64,000 nucleotides of DNA, from NCBI RefSeq assembly GCF_004138135.1, contig NZ_RYFD01000008.1, positions 1 through 64,000 on the forward strand, given 5' to 3'. The position numbers and the translations under genes were made by a program. Within the stretch, counting starts at the first letter, position 1. Each line of letters begins with the position of its first letter. Source of the stretch: Candidatus Oscillochloris fontis (GTDB taxonomy: Bacteria; Chloroflexota; Chloroflexia; Chloroflexales; Chloroflexaceae). Positions 25,484 to 34,685 of the stretch are shown here, piece after piece. Below the pieces are notes generated by a model. The model was not told the origin of the DNA. It did no database searches and saw only the letters and a program-made list of their open reading frames with translations.

Positions 25484-26544
25484 CCAAACTGCTGCACAAA
25501 ACGCACATCGCCGGAGTAGAAGTTGCGGATGTCGTCAATCCCATACTTGAGCATCGCAATCCGCTCCGGGCCGAAGCCACCCGCAAAGCCGCTGAAGATG
25601 TCCGGGTTGTAGCCGCCATTGGTTAGCACATTGGGATGCACCATCCCACAGCCCCCAATCTCTAGCCAGCCGGTGTGCTTGCAGATGCGGCAGCCCTTGC
25701 CTGCGCAGAGGAAGCAACTCACATCCATCTCGGCACTCGGCTCGGTGAAGGGAAAGTAGCTGGGGCGCAGGCGCACCTTGGTGCCGGGGCCATACATCCG
25801 CTCGGCGAAGAAGCTCAGCGTGCCACGCAGATCGGCCATGGTGATGTGGTGCCCCACCGCAAGGAACTCGAACTGGTGGAACATCATCTCGCTGCGCGCC
25901 GTAATCTGCTCGTTGCGGTAGACCTTGCCGGGCAGCAGCACGCGCAACGGTTCGGGCGCGTAGCGACGCATGGCGTGCATCTGGCCGGGCGAGGTGTGGG
26001 TGCGCAGCAACACATCGGGAGCCTCTGGCGGCATCTCGACATAGAAGGTGTCCTGCATATCCCGCGCTGGGTGGTCGCTAGGGAAGTTCAGTTGGCTGAA
26101 GTTGAGGTCATCAAACTCCACCTCTGGACTCTCCCACACCTGGAAGCCCATCTCGGCGAAGATTTGCTCAACTTGACGTAAGACTTGGGTGGTCAGATGC
26201 AGATGACCGAGCGCCGGCGCGTGGCCGGGCATGGTCACATCAATCTGATCGGCGGCTAGTTCGGCGGCCTGCGCTGCCGCTTTGAGCCGCGCTTCTGCCT
26301 CGTCAAAGGCAGCCTCTAGGCGTTCGCGCAGCGCATTGAGGCGGCGGCCATGCTCCGGGCGCTGCTCGGCGGGAACACTCCCCATACTGCGCAGCGCCCG
26401 CGTCAGCGCCCCCGACTTGCCGGTATAGCGGCTCTTCCACTCGGCCAGACCAGCCAGATCGGCCACACTCGCCAGATCAACCCCGGCCTGGGCTTCAAGG
26501 GTACTCAACTCATCAGTTGGTGTCATCATAAGATATGGTTCCAT
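25480..26544 (-). CDS. pheS: phenylalanyl-tRNA synthetase alpha subunit
   Basis: 354 residues from ATG 26544 (26529 is a possible alternative; neither has a clear ribosome site). The N-terminal coiled coil is followed by the class II core: LRTHTSPGQMHAMRR (motif 2 region), GKVYRNEQITARSEMMFHQF, CFLCAGKGCRICKHTGWLEI and the motif 3 FAGGFGPERIAML. It charges tRNA-Phe together with PheT, which is not next to it. A membrane glycosyltransferase follows with a 4-base overlap. Confidence 0.95.
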   Translation of the reverse strand: MEPYLMMTPTDELSTLEAQAGVDLASVADLAGLAEWKSRYTGKSGALTRALRSMGSVPAEQRPEHGRRLNALRERLEAAFDEAEARLKAAAQAAELAADQIDVTMPGHAPALGHLHLTTQVLRQVEQIFAEMGFQVWESPEVEFDDLNFSQLNFPSDHPARDMQDTFYVEMPPEAPDVLLRTHTSPGQMHAMRRYAPEPLRVLLPGKVYRNEQITARSEMMFHQFEFLAVGHHITMADLRGTLSFFAERMYGPGTKVRLRPSYFPFTEPSAEMDVSCFLCAGKGCRICKHTGWLEIGGCGMVHPNVLTNGGYNPDIFSGFAGGFGPERIAMLKYGIDDIRNFYSGDVRFVQQFG

Positions 26545-26621
26545 GCAAGCGATGTTTCGCGGGCCGCCGCCATTATACGCGATCACCCCAGGGTATGGGT
26601 AAAATCTTTGGGGCTACGCTA

Positions 26622-26727
26622 TCAACCGCAGAGGACACAGAGGTACGCAGAGGGATGGGTTTCGCGCTACCTGTGGTTATGACCTCTGGTTCTTCCTCTG
26701 CGTTCCTCTGCGTCCTCTGCGGTCAAC
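26622..26727. repeat. CCGCAGAGGACACAGAGG inverted repeat
   Basis: Arms of about 32 bp (26622-26654 and 26695-26727, three mismatches) around a 40-base loop. The same arm sequence occurs at 48115-48183. It fills most of the spacer between pheS and the rRNA methyltransferase gene; no gene is seen there. Confidence 0.75.
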
Positions 26728-26779
26728 AACCAGGGCGCAAGAAGACGCGTAACCGCCCCCGGACTCCCACCGGAGGTGA

Positions 26780-27559
26780 CTACCTCCCACCCCGTTGGCG
26801 CAACGCCTCGAAGAGCATAATACTCCCCGCCACCGCCGCATTGAGCGACTCGGCTCGCCCCTGCATGGGGATCGCCAAATACTGGGTGGCCAGCGTCATC
26901 CCGGCTGCGCTCAACCCGTGCGCCTCGGAGCCGATGATCAGTGCCGCTGGCTGGTTCCAATCGGCTTGGTCGTAGGGCATGGCTGCATCCGCCGCCGCCG
27001 CATAGACTACCGGCAGATCGGCCACCTCAGCCCCGATCTCATCCCAACTCAGGTCGTGGCGCATGGGCAAACTGAAGTGGGCACCCATAGCCGCCCGCAT
27101 CACCTTGGGGGCAAACGGATCGGCGCAGCCGGGCGCACACAGCACCAACCCAACCCCCGATGCCTCAGCGGAACGGAGCAGCGTCCCCAGGTTGCCGGGG
27201 TCTTGGAGGCCATCCAGCACGAGGCGCAGGCCGGGTTGGGGAACTAGGTTAGGCCACGTCACTGCCGCGACCACCCCCTGCGGATTGCGGGTATCAGTGG
27301 CGGCATTGATCGCCACCGCATTGGCCGCGAAGCAGCCGGGGCGGCTGAGGAGTTGGTCGAGGAGTGCCGAACCTGCCGGGGTAGCGCGTAAAGAATCGGG
27401 GTTGTAGAGCACCACCCGCAGATCCGCACTCGTCGCGAGGGCGTGGGCCACGAGGCGCACGCCTTCGATCACAAAACTGCGCTCACGGCGGCGATCACGC
27501 GGATCGGCGCAGAGCGAGCGCAGGTATTTGACGTGGGCATTGTGGGTACTCGTGATCAC
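26780..27559 (-). CDS. SpoU/TrmH-family RNA 2'-O-methyltransferase
   Basis: 259 residues. An N-terminal substrate-binding domain (ERSFVIEGVRLVAHAL) precedes the SPOUT knot with motifs LDGLQDPGNLGTLLRSAEA, IIGSEAHGLS and IPMQGRAESLNAAVAGSIML. It methylates a ribose in rRNA or tRNA using S-adenosylmethionine; the exact target is not clear, 23S rRNA being most common for this subgroup. It lies just downstream of the ribosomal genes. Confidence 0.93.
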   Translation of the reverse strand: MITSTHNAHVKYLRSLCADPRDRRRERSFVIEGVRLVAHALATSADLRVVLYNPDSLRATPAGSALLDQLLSRPGCFAANAVAINAATDTRNPQGVVAAVTWPNLVPQPGLRLVLDGLQDPGNLGTLLRSAEASGVGLVLCAPGCADPFAPKVMRAAMGAHFSLPMRHDLSWDEIGAEVADLPVVYAAAADAAMPYDQADWNQPAALIIGSEAHGLSAAGMTLATQYLAIPMQGRAESLNAAVAGSIMLFEALRQRGGR

Positions 27560-27570
27560 GCATCACCATG

Positions 27571-27677
27571 GTGGGGGTTTGGGGGCGACAAGTCGCCCCC
27601 GAAGATCTTTTTTGGTTGCTCTGTGGCGGCGAAGCCGCCACAGAGCAACCAAAATGGGGTTTGGGGCGTTGCCCCAA
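27571..27677. repeat. triple-hairpin repeat, copy 1
   Basis: Three hairpins in a row: C (27581-27600, GGGGGCGAC arms), B (27611-27630 / 27634-27653, a perfect 20-bp stem with loop GAA) and A (27661-27677, TTGGGGC arms). The inner six bases of stem B (GGCGGC) are conserved; the outer part (TTTGGTTGCTCTGT) is unique to this copy. It lies between the methyltransferase start and the rplT stop. Confidence 0.88.
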
Positions 27678-27690
27678 TGCGCTGCAACAC

Positions 27691-28044
27691 TTACGCCTTA
27701 GGCGTCGCCGCCGCAACAATCTCGCTAAACGCCTTCGCATCGCGCACCGCAATATCAGCCAGGATCTTGCGATCCAGGTTGATTCCGGCATTCTTCAGCC
27801 CACTGATCAAGCGGCTGTAGGTGGTACCATTGAGGCGTGCCGCCGCATTGATACGCTGAATCCAGAGCCGACGAAAATCGCGCTTGCGGTTGCGTCGGTC
27901 ACGGTAGGCATAGGCGAGGGCGTGCAACACCGCCTCGTGGGCGACGCGATAGTGGCGTGAGCGGCTTCCACGGAAGCCCTTCGCCTGATCAAGTAGCTTG
28001 CTGTGACGCTTGCGCGCCATCATGCCACGCTTAACACGAGCCAT
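27691..28044 (-). CDS. rplT: ribosomal protein L20
   Basis: 117 residues, basic, full length ([18 protein letters not shown], then [16 protein letters not shown] and [19 protein letters not shown]). An early assembly protein of the 50S subunit. It is the last gene of the infC-rpmI-rplT set on the minus strand. Confidence 0.98.
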   Translation of the reverse strand: MARVKRGMMARKRHSKLLDQAKGFRGSRSRHYRVAHEAVLHALAYAYRDRRNRKRDFRRLWIQRINAAARLNGTTYSRLISGLKNAGINLDRKILADIAVRDAKAFSEIVAAATPKA

Positions 28045-28176
28045 AGTAGACGATCCTCCAAAAGAATAGGCAGGCCAGGGGGTGGCAAACCGAACCCTGA
28101 GCTACGCCTGAGCGCATAAGGTAGACCACGGCAAGCGCCGGGTCGTCCACTCTCTGTTTATCCGACGCGATACAAC

Positions 28177-28377
28177 CTACTTCAAACCGTAGGGCAATGC
28201 CTTCTCAAGGTGGCTACTGCTGGTCAGCGACATCGGCTGATCTTTACCATACTTGCGCTGGGCACGCTTGGGGCGGCGGCGCTTGTTGCCGCGAATACCC
28301 TGCTGCTGCATCACCTTACCAGTCGCCGTGATCTTAAAGCGGCGCTTGGCCCCCTTGTGGGTCTTCATCTTAGGCAT
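28177..28377 (-). CDS. rpmI: ribosomal protein L35
   Basis: 66 residues: MPKMKTHKGAKRRFKITATG and RPKRAQRKYGKDQPM are family signatures. It lies 18 bases after infC and 132 bases before rplT. The spacer to rplT holds a hairpin-rich stretch, GGCAAGCGCCGGGTCGTCC included, that could be a regulatory leader. No L20-binding mimic can be demonstrated by eye. Confidence 0.97.
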   Translation of the reverse strand: MPKMKTHKGAKRRFKITATGKVMQQQGIRGNKRRRPKRAQRKYGKDQPMSLTSSSHLEKALPYGLK

Positions 28378-28395
28378 GGAAGTTCCTGTAGGGTA

Positions 28396-29148
28396 CTACT
28401 TCTTCTCGTCATCAAGCTCGTCGTCATCAAGCTCATCGTCGTCGAATTCCTCATCGTCAAGCTCTTCATCATCAAGCTCGTCGTCGTCGAATTCCTCGTC
28501 ATCAAGCTCGTCGTCGTCAAGCTCCTCGTCCTCATCAAGCGGCGTGTCGCTTGGGGTTGCCACACTCGCCGCAGCGGACTTCGCTGGCTTCGCTGGCTGC
28601 GAATGGGCCTTTTGTGCCAACTGGGCGGCCTTGAGCACCTTCGCGGTTGGCGCAAGCAGCAGCGAGAGCACGCGGCCCTCCATGAGCGGCTTCTGTTCGA
28701 TCACCGAAATATCGCGCAACTGCTCAGCAATCTGCTCAAGCATCTTGCGACCGATATCCGGGTGCGCCATTTCACGCCCACGGAAGCGCACATTGAACTT
28801 CACCTTGTCTCCGGTAAGGAGGAAGCGACGTGCCTGATTGGCCTTGACCTCAAGATCGTGATCGTCGGTCTTGGGCATCAGACGGATCTGCTTCAGCTCG
28901 GCCTGCTTCTGATTCTTGCGAGCCTCGCGTTCCTTCTTGCTCTGCTCGTAGCGGAACTTGCCATAGTCGAGCAGACGGCAGACAGGTGGCACAGCGTTGG
29001 GCGCCACTTCAACAAGATCCAGGCCACGCTCTTCTGCGAGGCCAACAGCTTCGCGTACCGAGACGATACCGACCTGTGTCCCATTCTCGTCGATCAGGCG
29101 AACCTCACGCGCGCGAATGCGGTTGTTGATGCGAAACCGATCTCTAAT
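28396..29148 (-). CDS. infC: translation initiation factor IF-3, AUU start, acidic tail
   Basis: 250 residues starting at ATT 29148. The frame shows the full IF3 N-domain (RINNRIRAREVRLIDENGT) before the first GTG at 29007, so later starts would cut the domain. AGGAG stands 7 bases before ATT, and AUU is the known autoregulatory start of infC. The C-domain follows (VKFNVRFRGREMAHPDIGR). Beyond it lie an Ala/Lys-rich linker and about 40 residues almost only Asp, Glu, Leu and Phe, an unusual extension over the roughly 180-residue norm. Confidence 0.95.
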   Translation of the reverse strand: MRDRFRINNRIRAREVRLIDENGTQVGIVSVREAVGLAEERGLDLVEVAPNAVPPVCRLLDYGKFRYEQSKKEREARKNQKQAELKQIRLMPKTDDHDLEVKANQARRFLLTGDKVKFNVRFRGREMAHPDIGRKMLEQIAEQLRDISVIEQKPLMEGRVLSLLLAPTAKVLKAAQLAQKAHSQPAKPAKSAAASVATPSDTPLDEDEELDDDELDDEEFDDDELDDEELDDEEFDDDELDDDELDDEKK

Positions 29149-29357
29149 AGCACGACTCCTTTGTCATCATAAATACAGCACTGATGCCTCGCATGGGTAG
29201 AGGTGTGAACGAATGATGTGGATTTACCGTTGCGTCGGCTGAGGTGCTGCTGCCCTGATCTTCCTGGCAAGGCGACAGGTGGCTGTCGGAACAACCAATT
29301 GGTACCGAAACATCATTATACCAGCCGGATACGCGGTGGTCAAACGGGATTTACCCC

Positions 29358-29493
29358 GTAACTATTCACACTTGGGGTAAAAGAAATCTCGTATTGACGC
29401 AAAGGCGCAAGGACGCAAAGGTTTTGTTGCAGGCTTTGCGCCTCTGCGTCTTTGCGTCAAAAACTGGAAGCTAGGAGAAGTGTGAACAGTTAC
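29358..29493. mobile_element. 136-bp GTAA-ended MITE, complete copy
   Basis: Intact terminal repeats and core, nearly identical to 19501-19636. Perfect 8-bp flanking repeats TTTACCCC at 29350-29357 and 29494-29501. The right duplicate contains the stop codon of the FAD oxidoreductase. The rest of the spacer 29149-29357 is the infC leader, in which nothing else is recognised. Confidence 0.95.
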
Positions 29494-29494
29494 T

Positions 29495-30775
29495 TTACCC
29501 CATCTCCGCCGCGACGCGCCGCCCTAAATCCACCGCGAAGTTGGTGCCGCGATCCCAGGGGTAGACTTGGCTCATGCTGGCCCAGTAGAGTCCGTTCAGG
29601 GGTGTGGCGAAGGGCGGGATGTTGTGGCTCTGGTTGATCGGCGCAATCGGTTGGGCGTAGGCTTCGCGGTGCAGCCAGTGGGTACGTACCCAACTCGGCT
29701 CAAAGGCTGGGTTGATGCGCTTGAGGTAGGGTAGGAAGCGCTGGAGCAGTTCATCCTCGCTGAGCCGGAAGAACTCGTGATCGGGATCGAGGTAGTCGCC
29801 ACAGTAGACGAGGTGGTCGCCGCCATAGTGGCTGGCATCAATGAAGTTGGTGTGCTCCACGAGCGCCAGGAAGGGGAAGTCGCTCTTGGGGGGCATCAGC
29901 CAATAGACCTTGTCGAGCAGTTTTTTGCGCAGCGCGAGGGTGAGTACCACCGCGCCCATCGAGCGGAGTTGCTTGAGTTGGCCCAGGTAGCTGGCGGGTA
30001 GTTGCGGTACGAGTTGGCTGAGCAGTTGCGGTGATCCGGTCATCAACAGGCGATCATACACCTCGGCAGGCTTTCCCGGCGTGATCAGTTCCCAGCGTCC
30101 ATCCTCGCGCTGGCGTGCGGCACTCGCCGGGGTCTTGAGGTCTACCTGAACGCCGCGTGCCTCCACCGCTCGCTGGAGTGCATCCACAAATCCCTGGAAG
30201 CCACCTTCGTAGTAGCCCAACTTGAAGCTGCGCGCCTTGAAGCGCGACCAGAGCCAGGCCATATTGACCTGATCGGCATGCGGGCCGAATTTGCCCTCCA
30301 ACAAGGGTCGGATGAGGGTCGTGTAGGCCGGGTTGCCCATCCAACGCTGCGTCCACTGCGCGGCGGTGGTACGTTCCAGGCTGCGCCAGTTATTGGTGAC
30401 ATACTTGAGGTAGGCGATGGCTGCCCCAAAGCGTACCCGGTCGGGAAAGGGGATGCCGGGGAAGCGCAACACCGGCAACACTCCATCCAGGGCGTGGGGC
30501 CGCCCTTCCCACCACTGCGCTGTTACCGCGCTACGGAAGAAGAGCTGGTGGCTAAAGCCAATCTCCTCGGTCAGCTTGATGATTGCCGCATCGGTCTGAA
30601 AGATGTGGTGGTAGAAGCGCTCCAGCGGCCACTCCCAGCGTGGATCGCGGAACCCCGCCGCCAAACCTCCCGCCACCGCATCCGATTCAATCACCCGCAC
30701 TTGGTGGCCGCACTGGGCCAGATCGTAGGCGGCGGTGAGACCCGTAATTCCAGCGCCAACAATTGCTATCTTCAC
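29495..30775 (-). CDS. FAD-dependent oxidoreductase (protoporphyrinogen oxidase-like)
   Basis: 426 residues. An N-terminal Rossmann motif IAIVGAGITGLTAAYDL is followed by GGLAAGFRDPRWEWPLERFYHH. The C-terminus has the second FAD site (NGLYWASMSQVYPWDRGTN). It belongs to the amine oxidase/HemG-like superfamily; homologues often act on lipids, carotenoids or sugar nucleotides, and the substrate is not clear here. It overlaps the flippase-like gene by 4 bases, suggesting a cell-envelope role. Confidence 0.88.
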   Translation of the reverse strand: MKIAIVGAGITGLTAAYDLAQCGHQVRVIESDAVAGGLAAGFRDPRWEWPLERFYHHIFQTDAAIIKLTEEIGFSHQLFFRSAVTAQWWEGRPHALDGVLPVLRFPGIPFPDRVRFGAAIAYLKYVTNNWRSLERTTAAQWTQRWMGNPAYTTLIRPLLEGKFGPHADQVNMAWLWSRFKARSFKLGYYEGGFQGFVDALQRAVEARGVQVDLKTPASAARQREDGRWELITPGKPAEVYDRLLMTGSPQLLSQLVPQLPASYLGQLKQLRSMGAVVLTLALRKKLLDKVYWLMPPKSDFPFLALVEHTNFIDASHYGGDHLVYCGDYLDPDHEFFRLSEDELLQRFLPYLKRINPAFEPSWVRTHWLHREAYAQPIAPINQSHNIPPFATPLNGLYWASMSQVYPWDRGTNFAVDLGRRVAAEMG

Positions 30776-31821
30776 GAGGAGACTCCTGCGGCAACATCGT
30801 CGCGTTCGGCTTCAGGCTCGGCAAGTTCAGTGGGATGTTCCTTCATCGCGGCGGCACGCGCCATATCGCGCCAGCCCACGCTTTCGTGGAGCATATACGC
30901 GGCACCAAGCAGGGTGATCGGCAGCCAGAGCGCGACATGCAGCACCAGGGTGTAGCCCGTGGCGATAGCCTGGGGTACTCCAAACTGTGTCAGAACCGCA
31001 ATACCGGGGGCATCGAAGGTGCCGACATAGCCCGGTGAGGAGGGGATGGTGGTAAAGAGGTTGACCACCGCCGTCATCAGCATGAGGACTGGGAAGGAGA
31101 CCTCGAAGGGGAAGGCATGCATCACAAACCAGTATTTGAGTGTCTCGCCCAGCCAGATCAGGGTTGAGGTGAGAAAGATGATCAGCAGTTCGCGGGGGCT
31201 ACGCAGTGACTGCAACCCGATGATGAAGCGGTCGAAGATGCCATGCACACGCGGACGGAGCTTGGCAGGCAGGAAGGTATCAACTGCCCACGTATAGAGG
31301 CGACTCATGCGTTCCGGTTGGGCCGCTAAGAGCATAAAGGCGGCCAATGCCACCGCAAAGAGAATGCTAAAGCCAATCACCATCCAGCGGTAGGCGGGTG
31401 GAAGCGGAGCGAAGGGCAGCGTTGCAAAGACAAAGAGCAGCATCACCAAGCCATCGAAGAGCCGCTCCAGCACCACGGTTGCCAGCGAGGCACTCATCGG
31501 GATGCCCTCTTTGCGGCGTAGCACGTAGCTGCGCAATACCTCACCGGCCCGCGCCGGATAGACGTTATTCCCCATATAGCCGATCACCACTACCGGGAAG
31601 AGCCGTCGTGTGGGGATGAGTTGGATATGCGCCAGCATCGAGCGCCAGCGCCATGTGCGCACCCAGACCACCACGGTATAGATGCCAACCCCCGGTAGTA
31701 ACCACCAATAGTTGGCATGGCGCAGGGTCTCCCAGAAGTTACTCAGATCGAGGCCGCGCAGCGCGATGCTGAGAAAAAAGATACTGATGAAGAGGCCGAT
31801 CCAAAACTTCCAGCTACGCAC
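30772..31821 (-). CDS. lysylphosphatidylglycerol synthase-type flippase-like membrane protein
   Basis: 349 residues from GTG 31821 (AGGAGG 7 bases upstream). Upstream in-frame codons run into a hairpin repeat and are not part of the gene. About eight membrane helices in the UPF0104/AglD pattern: GEVLRSYVLRRKEGIPMSAS, VVLERLFDGLV and PSSPGYVGTFDA. Family members move or modify lipid-linked molecules. It is co-translated with the following FAD oxidoreductase. Confidence 0.87.
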   Translation of the reverse strand: MRSWKFWIGLFISIFFLSIALRGLDLSNFWETLRHANYWWLLPGVGIYTVVVWVRTWRWRSMLAHIQLIPTRRLFPVVVIGYMGNNVYPARAGEVLRSYVLRRKEGIPMSASLATVVLERLFDGLVMLLFVFATLPFAPLPPAYRWMVIGFSILFAVALAAFMLLAAQPERMSRLYTWAVDTFLPAKLRPRVHGIFDRFIIGLQSLRSPRELLIIFLTSTLIWLGETLKYWFVMHAFPFEVSFPVLMLMTAVVNLFTTIPSSPGYVGTFDAPGIAVLTQFGVPQAIATGYTLVLHVALWLPITLLGAAYMLHESVGWRDMARAAAMKEHPTELAEPEAERDDVAAGVSS

Positions 31822-31910
31822 CCTACCCCCTCCTGAATCATGGCGAAAGACAATACATAATACCATAAGGGTAGCGATGGAGCATGGGCAACATCCACCT
31901 TGGGTGGAGG

Positions 31911-32011
31911 TTCGGGGGCGGCACAGCCGCCCCCGAAGATCTTTATTTGGTGTATGTTTGGTGGCGTAGCCGCCAAACATACACCAACATGGGGGTTTGG
32001 GGCTACGCCCC
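31911..32011. repeat. triple-hairpin repeat, copy 2
   Basis: C hairpin 31911-31938 (GGGGGCGGC arms), B hairpin 31947-31965 / 31969-31987 (19 bp, one G-T pair, loop GTA) and A hairpin 31999-32011 (GGGGC arms). The outer part of stem B (TTGGTGTATGTTT) differs from all other copies. It lies in the divergent spacer before pdxS; outer TACCATA-type inverted ends at 31861 and 32031 may mark its limits. Confidence 0.88.
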
Positions 32012-32096
32012 ATGGGCTTTGCCCTTACCCTATGGTAAAATGATCGTGTATCCTTTCTAATTGGTGGTTTTAGAACCTAAGGGCGAGGTGTATAGC

Positions 32097-32978
32097 ATGG
32101 AAACGTCTACCTGGACAACGAAGGTAGGCCTAGCGCAGATGCTCAAGGGTGGCGTGATCATGGATGTGGTCACCCCGGAGCAGGCGCGGATTGCCGAGGA
32201 AGCGGGCGCTGTGGCGGTCATGGCGCTAGAGCGGGTCCCGGCGGATATTCGTGCCCAGGGCGGCGTGGCGCGAATGAGTGACCCGGAGCTGATCTCGGCG
32301 ATTAAGGCCGCAGTAACCATTCCGGTGATGGCGAAGGCGCGTATTGGTCACTTTGTTGAGGCACAGGTGATCGAGGCGCTGGGGATTGACTATATTGATG
32401 AGAGTGAGGTGCTGACTCCCGCCGATGAGGAGCACCACATCAATAAGCATAAGTTTAAGATTCCCTTTGTGTGTGGTTGCCGTAATCTGGGCGAGGCGCT
32501 GCGCCGTATCGCCGAGGGTGCCGCGATGTTGCGCACGAAGGGTGAAGCTGGAACCGGCAATGTGGTTGAGGCGGTGCGCCACTTCCGCACCGTGCAGGGT
32601 GACATCCGCCGCCTTCAGAGCATGGACGAGGATGAGCTCTTCACCGCCGCGAAGAACCTCCAAGCGCCTTATGAACTGGTCAAGCAGGTGGCTGAGTTGG
32701 GTAAACTGCCCGTCGTCAACTTTGCTGCGGGTGGTATCGCGACCCCCGCCGATGCCGCGCTGATGATGCAGTTGGGTGTCGAGGGTGTCTTTGTCGGGTC
32801 GGGCATCTTCAAGAGTGGCGACCCTGCGCGCCGCGCCCGTGCGATTGTTGAGGCCACGACCCACTACAATGATCCGGAGATCATCGCCAAGGTGAGCCGA
32901 GGCTTGGGTGAGCCGATGGTCGGCATCAATATTGATCAGATCCCGGCGGAGCAGTTGATGGCCAAGCGTGGCTGGTAG
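32097..32978 (+). CDS. pdxS: pyridoxal 5'-phosphate synthase lyase subunit
   Basis: 293 residues from ATG 32097 (GAGGTG 6 bases upstream), the normal PdxS length; an earlier in-frame start would add an unmatched leader. The two active-site lysines are in [11 protein letters not shown] and [11 protein letters not shown]; the phosphate site is [14 protein letters not shown]. It makes PLP from ribose 5-phosphate, glyceraldehyde 3-phosphate and ammonia supplied by PdxT, encoded 62 bases downstream. Confidence 0.98.
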   Translation: METSTWTTKVGLAQMLKGGVIMDVVTPEQARIAEEAGAVAVMALERVPADIRAQGGVARMSDPELISAIKAAVTIPVMAKARIGHFVEAQVIEALGIDYIDESEVLTPADEEHHINKHKFKIPFVCGCRNLGEALRRIAEGAAMLRTKGEAGTGNVVEAVRHFRTVQGDIRRLQSMDEDELFTAAKNLQAPYELVKQVAELGKLPVVNFAAGGIATPADAALMMQLGVEGVFVGSGIFKSGDPARRARAIVEATTHYNDPEIIAKVSRGLGEPMVGINIDQIPAEQLMAKRGW

Positions 32979-32985
32979 AGGATGC

Positions 32986-33024
32986 CGTTGGGTGTTGGGG
33001 GCTATCGCTCCGCAACACCCAGCG
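32986..33024 (+). other. hairpin in the pdxS-pdxT spacer
   Basis: Imperfect inverted repeat of GTTGGGTGTTG with CAACACCCAGC around GGGGCTATCGCTCCG. No T-run follows, so it may set the relative expression of pdxS and pdxT rather than end transcription. Confidence 0.4.
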
Positions 33025-33040
33025 ACAATAACAAAGACGT

Positions 33041-33613
33041 ATGAGTGTTGGTATTTTGGCCCTTCAGGGCGATATTCAGGAACATAGCGCGGTTCTTCTG
33101 CGCTTAGGGGTGCGTCCGGTTGAGGTGCGGCTGCCCAAGCATCTGGCTGAGGTGAACCGCTTGATCATTCCGGGAGGCGAGAGTACCACCATTGGTCGCC
33201 TCTTGGCGCTCTATGATCTGGTGGAGCCGATCCGCGCCCGCGCTGGTCATGATCTGGCTATCTGGGGGACGTGTGCAGGGGCGATTCTGCTGGCTCGTAC
33301 CATCCTTGATGCGAAGCAGGGCGGTCAGCCTGTGCTTGAACTCATGGATATGGCGGTACGCCGCAATGCCTATGGCTCGCAGTTGGATAGTTTTGAGCAG
33401 CCCTTGGCGATGCCGGTGTTGGGCGAGATTCCGCTTCCAGGAGTCTTTATTCGCGCACCACAGATCGAAACGATTGGCCCAGCGGTCACTGCATTAGCGA
33501 CCCTCCCCAGCGGGGCTATCGTCGCCGCCCAGCAAGGCCGCTTGCTGGCTACCACCTTCCACCCCGAACTAACGAGCGATGACCGGGTGCATCGCTACTT
33601 TTTGGAGTTGTAG
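33041..33613 (+). CDS. pdxT: pyridoxal 5'-phosphate synthase glutaminase subunit
   Basis: 190 residues, class I glutamine amidotransferase. [24 protein letters not shown], the nucleophile Cys in [11 protein letters not shown] and the His/Glu pair in [10 protein letters not shown] are all present. It releases ammonia from glutamine and channels it to PdxS. Confidence 0.98.
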   Translation: MSVGILALQGDIQEHSAVLLRLGVRPVEVRLPKHLAEVNRLIIPGGESTTIGRLLALYDLVEPIRARAGHDLAIWGTCAGAILLARTILDAKQGGQPVLELMDMAVRRNAYGSQLDSFEQPLAMPVLGEIPLPGVFIRAPQIETIGPAVTALATLPSGAIVAAQQGRLLATTFHPELTSDDRVHRYFLEL

Positions 33614-33688
33614 ATCATGGCAGATGTTGGATTATCGTGGGCGTTACGTTCACTCTAATCGAATATCGCGCATCTACAAATCACAACT

Positions 33689-34681
33689 ATGATCCGCTCT
33701 GTTACCCCTGCTGACCTCTGGTGGCTACGCCGCAAGCCGCGCAACCAGGTGGTTCTCTATACTGATGAACTCCTGGCTCAGGTACACCGCCCGACCTGGT
33801 TTGCCTTGCGTTGTCTGTTGGCAGGGAATGGGCGTGACCGGACGACGTTGGTGACGCACGAACGGGGGACGACGGCTTTTGTGCAGGCGTGTGGGCGCAG
33901 TGGGCGGCCCGAACAGGATATTGTCTATTTGGGTGCTTTTGGCCCGCGCACCGCACGCCTGCCGAGTGATTATGATCTCTGGTTTAGCCTGCTCGAACAG
34001 CTCTGTATTCACGCCGGGTATAACCACATCCAGCGGCTCTATGCGGCTTCCCCTAGCCAATATACCGAGGTTCGTGAGATCTTCCGCCAGCTCGGTTTTC
34101 AAGCCTATACCCACAAGACCCTGCTGCACCTCTCTGGCCTCGATTGGGATCAGCGCACCACACTGGCCCCGATGCGCATGCAGTCGCGCCGGGATTCTTG
34201 GGCGATTCATAAGCTCTATGGGGCGGTGACACCCCACTTGGTGCAGTATGCCGAGGCGCGCAATGTGCGCCACTGGGCGATTCCTATTCCGCAGCAGTTT
34301 GGCTCGCAACGCCGTGTGGCGTGGGTGCTTGGCCCCGATGATGATCTGCATGCCTATCTGCGCCTCACTAGTGGTGTCTCTGGGCATGTCTTTAGTCTGC
34401 TCATTCGGCCTGATATGCGCGAACAGGTGGTGGATGTGGTGCGCTTTGGTTTGGCGCAACTGAGCGATACCCGCCCGATCTATCTGGTGCTGCGTGAATA
34501 CCAGGAAGATCTGTTGCTGCCCTGTCAGTCGCTCGGCTTCCAGCCGATTGGCGAACAGGCACTGTTGGTGAAGAATATGGTCGTTGCGGTGCGCCGCTCA
34601 CTCCTCGCTGCTCCGTTTGAGCCGGGGTTTGAACCACGGGTGACGGCACCGCGTATCTCCACGGCAAGGGAGGATCGATAA
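33689..34681 (+). CDS. GNAT-like protein of unknown role
   Basis: 330 residues, soluble. It looks like two weak acetyltransferase-like lobes: [11 protein letters not shown] and [20 protein letters not shown] in the first; [20 protein letters not shown] and [20 protein letters not shown] in the second. I recognise no catalytic acetyl-CoA loop, so the function is open. It lies 4 bases before the R3H ATPase gene and is probably co-transcribed with it. Confidence 0.6.
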   Translation: MIRSVTPADLWWLRRKPRNQVVLYTDELLAQVHRPTWFALRCLLAGNGRDRTTLVTHERGTTAFVQACGRSGRPEQDIVYLGAFGPRTARLPSDYDLWFSLLEQLCIHAGYNHIQRLYAASPSQYTEVREIFRQLGFQAYTHKTLLHLSGLDWDQRTTLAPMRMQSRRDSWAIHKLYGAVTPHLVQYAEARNVRHWAIPIPQQFGSQRRVAWVLGPDDDLHAYLRLTSGVSGHVFSLLIRPDMREQVVDVVRFGLAQLSDTRPIYLVLREYQEDLLLPCQSLGFQPIGEQALLVKNMVVAVRRSLLAAPFEPGFEPRVTAPRISTAREDR

Positions 34682-34685
34682 ATCT

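Noticed and set aside
28210-29172. Long open frame opposite infC with Leu/Val/Lys repeats
   Set aside because: It is the antisense of the acidic IF3 tail and core; the repeats mirror Asp/Glu codons and IF3 is certain on the other strand.
31822-32013. N-terminal extension of the flippase-like gene
   Set aside because: The extra codons come from the triple-hairpin repeat; GTG 31821 has a strong ribosome site and matches family length.
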